In this document: piece after piece, positions 11,601-20,500 of the stretch | How the letters are laid out: each line of letters starts with the position of its first letter | Position numbering within the stretch: the stretch's first letter is position 1 | Assembly (NCBI RefSeq): GCF_015706575.1 | Contig: NW_024037056.1 | Location: 16,977,405 to 17,041,404, forward strand | Reading direction: 5' to 3' | Source: Patiria miniata | Taxonomy: Eukaryota > Echinodermata > Asteroidea > Valvatida > Asterinidae | DNA length: 64,000 bases | The notes under the pieces: generated by a model | The model's input: the letters and a program-made list of their open reading frames with translations, nothing else | What the model was told of the DNA's origin: nothing | The model's database searches: none | Translations under genes and position numbers: made by a program

Positions 11601-14559
11601 AACAAGGGCCTAGGGGGTTAGGGTTAAGGCCATATGCATGTAGGTTCAATTGCATAATCCTAAAAGTAACCTACCAAATTATTATTAACAACCTTACTTG
11701 GATTAAAGATTGTACTAAACAGGAATCAGGATATCAAAGTGATTTCCAATGATCAGTATTTCAATCGACTGATTTTTGGAAATAAAAAGTGCTATGGATG
11801 AAATCGTTTTTTTTTTTTGTGATCAAAAAGTTATGCGTGGTTTTTCCCCGTTTTCTCAAAAGGTGTAATATCCACAGAGCTAAAACTTCAACATTTTAGG
11901 CCCAAAAAAATAATAGTTCTGCTTCCGTTTACCCTACCTACCCTACTTTGACAGCCCAGACCCTAATTTTTTTTTTTTTTTGGGGGGGGGAGGGAAAATA
12001 ACCCCAAAACCATCAATTACTACCTTTTACCCTTGACTACATGCAGACACCTCCATATGATTGTACACAAAAAAATTGCCTCCAAAAAAAATCCCTACCT
12101 GCCTACCCTATTTTCAAATGCCATGTAATCTGAAGCAGAACTGTTTTTGTTTGGCCTTAGATTTGAACCAAATGCCATGTAATCTGAAGCAGAACTGTTT
12201 TTGTTTGGCCTTAGATTTGAACCAAATGCCATGTAATCGGAAGCAGAACTATTTTGGTTTGGCCTTTAGTTTTGAACATTCTTCTTTGGATTTTAAGCGG
12301 TGTAATGGAAACGAACTAAAAAGCATGAAAAGCAAATGATCCTATAAATGTACAATTGTACCTGTATGCCTTTAAGCAAAATCAATCTATCGTGACTACA
12401 TTAAGTACACCGTCAAAGCATGTTTAAAACATGAAATAGTAAATAGCACAACATAATCACTCATGTGTTAACACATTACCCATGGGAAAAACTTCATCGT
12501 GGGAAAAAAAATCAATCTATCGTGACTACATTAAAGGGAATATACATCATTTGCTTTTGCTGTAATTTTCAGAAATGGATGGAATTGGCGGGTTGGAAAT
12601 ATATAGCAAATATAGTTACACTGACTTTTTGGAGGTTTTGGGTTCGAAAATGCTATAAAAACCAAGAAAAACAATCATTTTCCTGTAGTCTGGTTCCTTG
12701 ACTCCATATAAGAAGAAACAGAGTTTACATACATTGGGGAATTGTAAGGTCAGGGAACCAGTCTAGCTGGCTTGTACCCGTTCATAGGTGTGTATCGATT
12801 GCAAACAAGTGCGATGGTCAATTGGGGCCAGTATTTGAAAAAAGCCAGTTTTTTTCCAACGCTGGTCGGCCGACCAGCGTTGGAAATTGATACAAAAATA
12901 CCACTTTTCTTGAAAATGACAGTATACCAGGTGCCATGATTTTACAGGATGCGTTACACTGTCATTCACTAACAGTCCAGCAAGGTATTTCAAAATGATT
13001 TGGTAGTTTTATTTTTTGATGTTTGCAAATGTTGTATTTTCCCTTTAACTACACTGTCAAAGCACGTTTCAAAAATGAAACAGTAAATAGCACAACATGA
13101 TCACTCGTGTGTTAACACATTACCCGTGGGAAAAGCTTCATCATTAATCATTGTCAAGAACATAACCAGGGGGAAAAACAGCTTCTGTTCCAACATATTC
13201 AGCGAGGGCTGACGAATTTAATGTCAAGGACTTCTGGCAAAAAAAATCGGTGTTGTGACACTACTTGTAAAAAAAAAAAAACTGTGAGTATGTGAGTGTC
13301 TTCAGAGAAATTGTGTCACAAAAACATTTCGTGGTGTAGCCGTTGGCAGGGGAAGCGATCACAATCCAAGATGGATGACATGACAAGAAAAACCTCACAA
13401 AAACTGCGCCCGTTTTTCTTTGGAGGCGGGTTTTTAATTTGCACTAAATGGTGCGTAAAGATGTTTTTAAGTCAAAATTAAGGGTTGGAAACCACAGCCT
13501 GAGGCAAAGTCCTCTGAATTAACAAAAGAAAAATTGGTTGATCAGTTTGACTCCGGTGAAAAAAACAGAAAGGCTTTTTATTAAAAAAATGCTTGTTCAG
13601 CCTCAGCAAACTTTCCTTCTTTTACTTTCTAGTTATTGTGTTGTGTGTCGCCAGCAATTCCTTTGTGTGACTGGAGATTGAATCAATTACATGCAGTCAA
13701 GGTGAATGAGGAAATCTTTTTTAAATAGGAGGGCGGGTTTAAATTTGGGACGGCCCACTAGGCGGGGCTAGGACATCAAAAGGTCAGCCAGGGGGTGTGG
13801 CCTTTGACGCAATTTGCATAAGTTTTGGCTGCAACTGAATTGGATCTTGTAAGGCCAAAAGTCTCCGGTTTCTGGTATGCGCGCGCGTCGCCGTAGCCAT
13901 GCGCGTCGGCAAAATGAAAAAGGTTTTTTTCAATGAAAGATGATGTCTCAAAACCACCAAACTCACTGGTTTGACTGGAATCCTGCTGCTGCACAATTTT
14001 AACGTGTTTTTAGATGGGGTTATGATCGAGAATAAGCTTTATGTGGCCTCTCTGGACTCCCATATATTTGCACTAAGTTTAGTCGGGCACCATTTGCAGT
14101 CATCCGCTGACATTTGAAGCAAAAAAAAAGCAGGTTAAAAAAAAAAAAAAGCCGTGTCGCCGCACCACTTTTTGGGCAAGCTCCATACCAGAAACCGGAG
14201 ACTTTGTTTTTTTGGCTTAACAAAATTTGCACTAAAAATTCAGTTTTCATGCTGTGCAATACACAATAATATTAGTTGTGTATCAAAATGTCCTAGCCAT
14301 TACTTTGGGATAAATAACTGAGTACTACAGAATACTACACAAATTATGCATGCAGGCACCACATACACAAATTACTATGAGTGCTGTGCCCACTTATATG
14401 CTGAAGTACTGCATACCACAGTTTACTACTAGCTTGAGATGAGGTTAGAGTTAAAAGTACCACTGGGCGAGTAACTTGATTACTCACGAGTAACGAGACC
14501 ATTGGCGAGACCGTAATGAGCAGATTTTATTAAAAAACAATTGCAACGACTGGAACTCA

Positions 14560-14596
<37 letters not shown>

Positions 14597-17500
14597 ACCG
14601 TAAAATTAACTTATTGCTGACTTCACCAAGCAAACCTTCAAATCTTATCAAACCAACACAAAAAAAAAGTTTTCCGCTGTTGAAATTCATAGCCGCCACA
14701 GTTGGGCATTCACAACACCAGTCAATCGAAACGTACAATATGTCTGCGGGCTGTACGAACAATTCGTCTCTCCGCTTTCTAAAACCTTTTACATCTTTTC
14801 CCAAGGCATGAACACAAACATTATGATTACACTGCCAGCTTATAAAATGATGTGAAATTGCTTTTTTTTTAATTGAAAAGAAGAAATAAATTGACAATGT
14901 CGCGCAGGCGGTGATTTAAACGGGTCACGTCTTCGGCAATAGTTGTCTGCGGAACGGATACATCAATCATGTACTCAAAGCATACTGACAATACAAAAAC
15001 ATGTTTACCTACTCGGTACAATTTCTTTATTGTTGTATCTGTGCGTGTTTTGCAATTTATGCACAAAAGGTAACTTACACTTATTGTACCGCAAACTGCC
15101 ACCCCAGTGCCCCCCAGACGTGACTAGAAACTAGGGCTAGATTATACAGCTCAACTGTACATGTATATAGAGAATATTCATTCTAATCTGATCAGGTTTT
15201 TTTTCAGGTACCATGCTTAATGCAACAAAATCTAGCACAGCTGAAATGAGGACCATGCTAAATGCAACAAAATGCAACAGAAGATTTTGCTGCAATAGTA
15301 CCACCCTGCTAAATGCAACAAGATGTGACAGTGAATTCTGTTGCACCAGTTATGGCACCATGAGCAGTTACCCTGCTAAATGCAACCAAATGCAACAATG
15401 AATTCTGTTGCACCAGCTATGGCAATATGAGCAGTAACCCTGCTAAATGCAACCAAATGCAACAATGAATTCTGTTGCACCAGCTATGACACTATGAGCA
15501 GTAACCCTGCTAAATGCAACCAAATGCAACAATGAATTCTGTTGCACCAGCTATGGCAATATGAGCAGTTACCCTGCTAAATGCAACCAAATGCAACAAT
15601 GAATTCTGTTGCACCAGCCATTGCACTATGAGCAGTTACCCTGCTAAATGCAACCACATGCAACAATGGATTATGTTGCACCAGCTGTGGCAATATGAGC
15701 AGTAACCCTGCTAAATGCAACCAATTGCAACAGTGGATTCTGTTGCACCAGCTTTGGCACTATGAGCATTTACCCTGCTAAATGCAACAAGATGCAACAA
15801 ACCATAAGACTTGAAGTTGACTGCTAAATGAACAGTATGCAACAACTTTTCATCGCTGTTGCCTTTAGCAGGGTTTTAATAAAATGACTTTTTGTCCACC
15901 ACTGTTTTTTATGAGCATATATAAGTGAAATAATGTTGGCAATTTCCTGAAGAAAAAAATCTTAAAGCTTTTACGGGGAACAAAGTATAAACCAATTTAC
16001 CTTTTTTTATAACAAACTTTGTCAGGAGCAAAAAACTCTTTCACCTCAATTTTAGTAGCTGTTCATTTTCCAAACAAAACTGGCTACTAACTCTTTAAAT
16101 ATAAAAAAAACCTGTGGTTATTTGATTTAGATCAGATTTTTTCGATTTAAATCAGATTTTTTTAAAATTTAAATCAACGTTATTTAAATCAGCCAACCCT
16201 GCCACGAATTGTCACGGACCTCGACCAGTGCACTGGTCATCAATTGTCTGCGACATGCCAGTCGGTCAGCCGGCTATGACGGATTGACCAGTCAAATGGA
16301 GAACTTAGACCCCATTAAAGAGTCACGATTATCAATCAATGTCCTGATTTTAAATTTGAAACTGGCCTTCCTTTAAGCGACATATTAAAGAAATAGAAGC
16401 TTTTCTATGTCATTTTTCAGTTGGAGGATTTTGCAGGATTAAGGTTGCATCACAGTATAGCTTTAAAATTGGTCACATATCAGCCAATCTTCTATCTGTT
16501 CTTTACATTTTTTTATAAGCTCTTTGTCAATTTTTCAACAAGCACAGCTGCACTTACAATCTCCATCGCATATGTAAAACTTTATCAGTGAATTTTGAAT
16601 ATCCAAATATTCAATCAAGTTGAAGTTAGAATAAACAAACACTAAATTATTTGAAAAATGCCAAGAACACCAACAAATTTTCACTACAAAACCTGAAACT
16701 AAAAAAAGTGATGCAACTTTGATCAAAGTCTAACATTACTGACCAGAAACCAAGTACGTGTAGTGGTGCCCACCTTGTCATCTTTGTGTGGACCTTAAAA
16801 CAAAACAGGTCCACACGTTGCAGGTTGTGTGAACCTTCTGTGGACTAAGCCAGGTCCACACAAGGTTCCCCCTCTCTGGAAAACAGGTTTAGAGTCATTT
16901 TGGGGTTAGGGTTATCCATCGCAAAATGAAGTGTAACACTCAAGGAAATCAGGATTAAAAAATTGGGTTGAAAGAGTATTCACAGTGCGAGTAAAAAAGT
17001 TTATTCCTCCGTTTTTTCTTAACAACATTGTGCATCCGACCTGATTTTTTTTTGGGGGGGGTTTCATTTGTTGGCTAGCCAAGAGCAATTTCCAAGTAGA
17101 TATTTCTAATTAGTTCCACTCTACAAAACGGACAAACTTCCCTGGAGTCTCTTTCATTGACTTGTCCTTGGCGGGCTACCCCTAGGGCAACCCCCAACCT
17201 TCAACCAATTTTAATGCGTTACAAAAGTCTGACTTTTTTTTCTTACAAATCTACGGGTATAAATTAACTCTATTAAATCTTGGCTATTGTGTGGATTCAG
17301 ACACAACAGACATAGAAATGACATGCAGAGTGATGGATTGGGACGACGGCTTACTTAGACATGTTAATAGTTGTTTATGACTGTTTACGAAAATATTTGG
17401 CAAAGGCTGGTGAATAGTTTGCGCGAAAAGCAAAAGCGAAAGCGGATTTCACGACGTCAACAATGGAAGTTTCATGGTGACGCCCGCCGCTACGCTAATG

Positions 17501-20500
17501 AATATGCTTCGCACTGATGAACCAGTCTGAAGTCACTATGGCAGGCGCATCACATGGGCATGTACGTCACTTGGGAATGTACGATACTTGGGCATGTACA
17601 TCACTTGACCGCCACTAGGACTCCGGAAATGACATACCAGCTTTTAGAGTCTAAAAGTTGGACTTTTTTTTTCCTGAAAATGATCATTAAATTTATAATT
17701 TTTTGGGGGGGGGGGTTTCAATTAAAAAAAAAATTGGTTGTTTTTTTTATTTGGCCTAACAAGTGAAAGTCTGTGTGCAAAGACTCCATGGATCACCTCA
17801 GGAAGGCTAATTTTACTACATCACTTGAAGCAGTCAATATTTGTGTACTATACCACTTGAAAGCCGTCAATATTTGAAAGCAGTTTTTTTTTTTTATTTG
17901 GCCTAACATGTGAAAGTCTGTGTGCAAAGACTCCATGGATCACCTCAGGAAGGCTAATTTTACTACATCACTTGAAGCAGTCAATATTTGTGTACTATAC
18001 CACTTGAAAGCAGTCGATATTTTTATAACATAGATGTTACCTGCGGGTTCCATGTCACCCCGGTGTTGAGGTAATTGTCCACGAAATCCTTCAGTCTCAT
18101 GATGGCGTTAGTGAACGATCTCATCCATTCTACCTGCTTGTCATCTCTGTCAAGACAAGAAAAATTAACGTTTCGTTATAGTCTTTGACTCATGTCCAAT
18201 GATACATAACTTTGAAACTGTAATTGGAAACATGGTGCTTGTGTTCTTGGGCAAGACACTTTACCACAATTGTCTCTCTCCTCCCAGGAGTATAAGTGGG
18301 TACCTGTGAAGGCAGATACCAATGGTTAAAATGTTCGACTCATGTCTGATGATACAAAAGTTCAAACCCCATTTGGAAACATCGTGCTTGTGTTCTTGGG
18401 CAAGACGCTTTACCACAATTGCCTCTCTCCACCCAGGAGTATAAGTGGGTACCTGTGAAGGCAGAGACCAATGGTTAAAATGTTCGACTCATGTCTGATG
18501 ATACAAAGGTTCAAACCCCCATTTGAAAACAGTGTGCTTGTGTTCTTGGGCAAGACGCTTTACCACAATTGCCTCTCTCCACCCAGGAGCACAAATGGGT
18601 ACCCGTTAGGGTAGAGACTAGACTGTACTGATCTAGAGCTGCTGTAGAAAATGGTCTCATCGCCAGACGAACAGGGGTAATAATTGCGGAGAGGGAGGAG
18701 TCTACTTACTTTCCTCTGTATTCCTTGATGACACGGTTGCCATAGAACAGAGACTGGTCGTACATTTCCTTCAAATACATTCCAGGCTTGGGCTCCTACG
18801 AAAGGAAACGAAAGAATACATAATGTAGAGCAGGTGCCAATGAATTTTCCATTTGTAAACTCCCATTACTTGCCAAACTACTCACCATTCATGTAGTGAC
18901 CTACTCAACAAACTAAATCCTCCACCTATACACTCCTATCATCCCTGAACTCACCACGAATGCCTACTCACCACAGTGACCTACTCAACAGACTAAATCC
19001 TCCATCTATTCACTCCCATCAGCTGCTGAACTCACCACCAATGTCTACTCACCACGGTGACCTACTCAACAAACTAAATCCTCCACCTATACACTCCTAT
19101 CATTCCTGAACTCACCACAAATGCCTACTCACCACAGTGACCTACTCAACAAACTAAATCCTCCACCTATACACTCCTATCATCCCTGAACTTACCACGA
19201 ATGCCTACTCACCACAGTGACCTACTCAACAAACTAAATCCTCCACCTATACACTCCTATCATCCCTGAACTTACCACGAATGCCTACTCACCACAGTGA
19301 CCTACTCAACAGACTAAATCCTCCACCTATACACTCCTATCATCCCTGAACTCACCACGAATGCCTACTCACCACAGTGACCTACTCAACAGACTAAATC
19401 CTCCATCTATTCACTCCCATCAGCTGCTGAACTCACCACCAATGTCTACTCACCACGGTGACCTACTCAACAAACTAAATCCTCCACCTATACACTCCTA
19501 TCATTCCTGAACTCACCACAAATGCCTACTCACCACAGTGACCTACTCAACAAACTAAATCCTCCACCTATACACTCCTATCATCCCTGAACTTACCACG
19601 AATGCCTACTCACCACAGTGACCTACTCAACAGACTAAATCCTCCACCTATACACTTCTATCATCCCTGAACTCACCACCAATGCCTACTCACCACAGTG
19701 ACCCAGCCAATGCAGCCGATTCCCTCCTTGACGGTCATCAGGTGGTTCTGCCTCTCCTTGTTAGTGCGGTTCTTATCAGCGAATTTGATGACGTCTTCAA
19801 CAAGAACTTGAAGCGGCTGGAAGAAACCACCGTAATCCTTCTGCAGGGTCCAATATAAATATACAAACATGACGGGACTATTGAAAGGTCATCTACTTAC
19901 TATTAAGGGAATAAATGTGTGCTTGGCCAGTTTTAAACACTCTGTTTAAGACTGGTTGGAGTCTTAAACATAGTGTTTAATACCTGCCAAGCATTATTCC
20001 CTTTCATCAATGCCTTTTCGGTCAAGAAATCAAAACTTTTCGGTCCAAAAGTCAAAACAAGTCAAAAATTGTAAATTAACAATGATTTTGTTGAACAATT
20101 TTGTTTTCATGCTTTTCGAAACACCCCTCTAGCTAAGCTTCCGTATGGCCGTCTTGTGTGTACTTATAAACAACTCTTATATGGAGATTGGCGTGCACAT
20201 CGTGTGTACTGCTTGATATGGCACAGGACACACCGCTGATAAAAATGCCAGCCGGTTTTCAACACTTTTAAATATTCCTGCACAGCTGCGTTCTGCGCTA
20301 CATCAGGCAGTTCGCGCCGCTCGTGCACTACGCACACGAAGCACATACCATACACATGACCAGAAGGGTGTTTCACAAAACATGAAGTAAAATTGTTGAA
20401 CAAAATCATTGGAAATTTGTGACTTTTTGACTCGCTGACTGAAAGGTGTTTATGAATGGGAATAAATATGTGCTTGGCTGGTTTTAAACAAGTACCTTAA

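Larger units (their letters stand above)
10258..18040. other. CAP intron 6, about 7.8 kb, repeat-filled
   Basis: The longest CAP coding-region intron. It contains the SINE at 10665, tandem arrays at 11215, 12116 and 15205, a TTAA element at 12531, a fold-back at 13765, a C35 tract at 14561, repeat family B at 16771 and a duplicated block at 17743. No exon was recognised between these. Confidence 0.7.

Noticed and set aside
11161..11655. Minus-strand frames with repeated SSSILQNPH
   Set aside because: Translation of the 44-bp tandem repeat.
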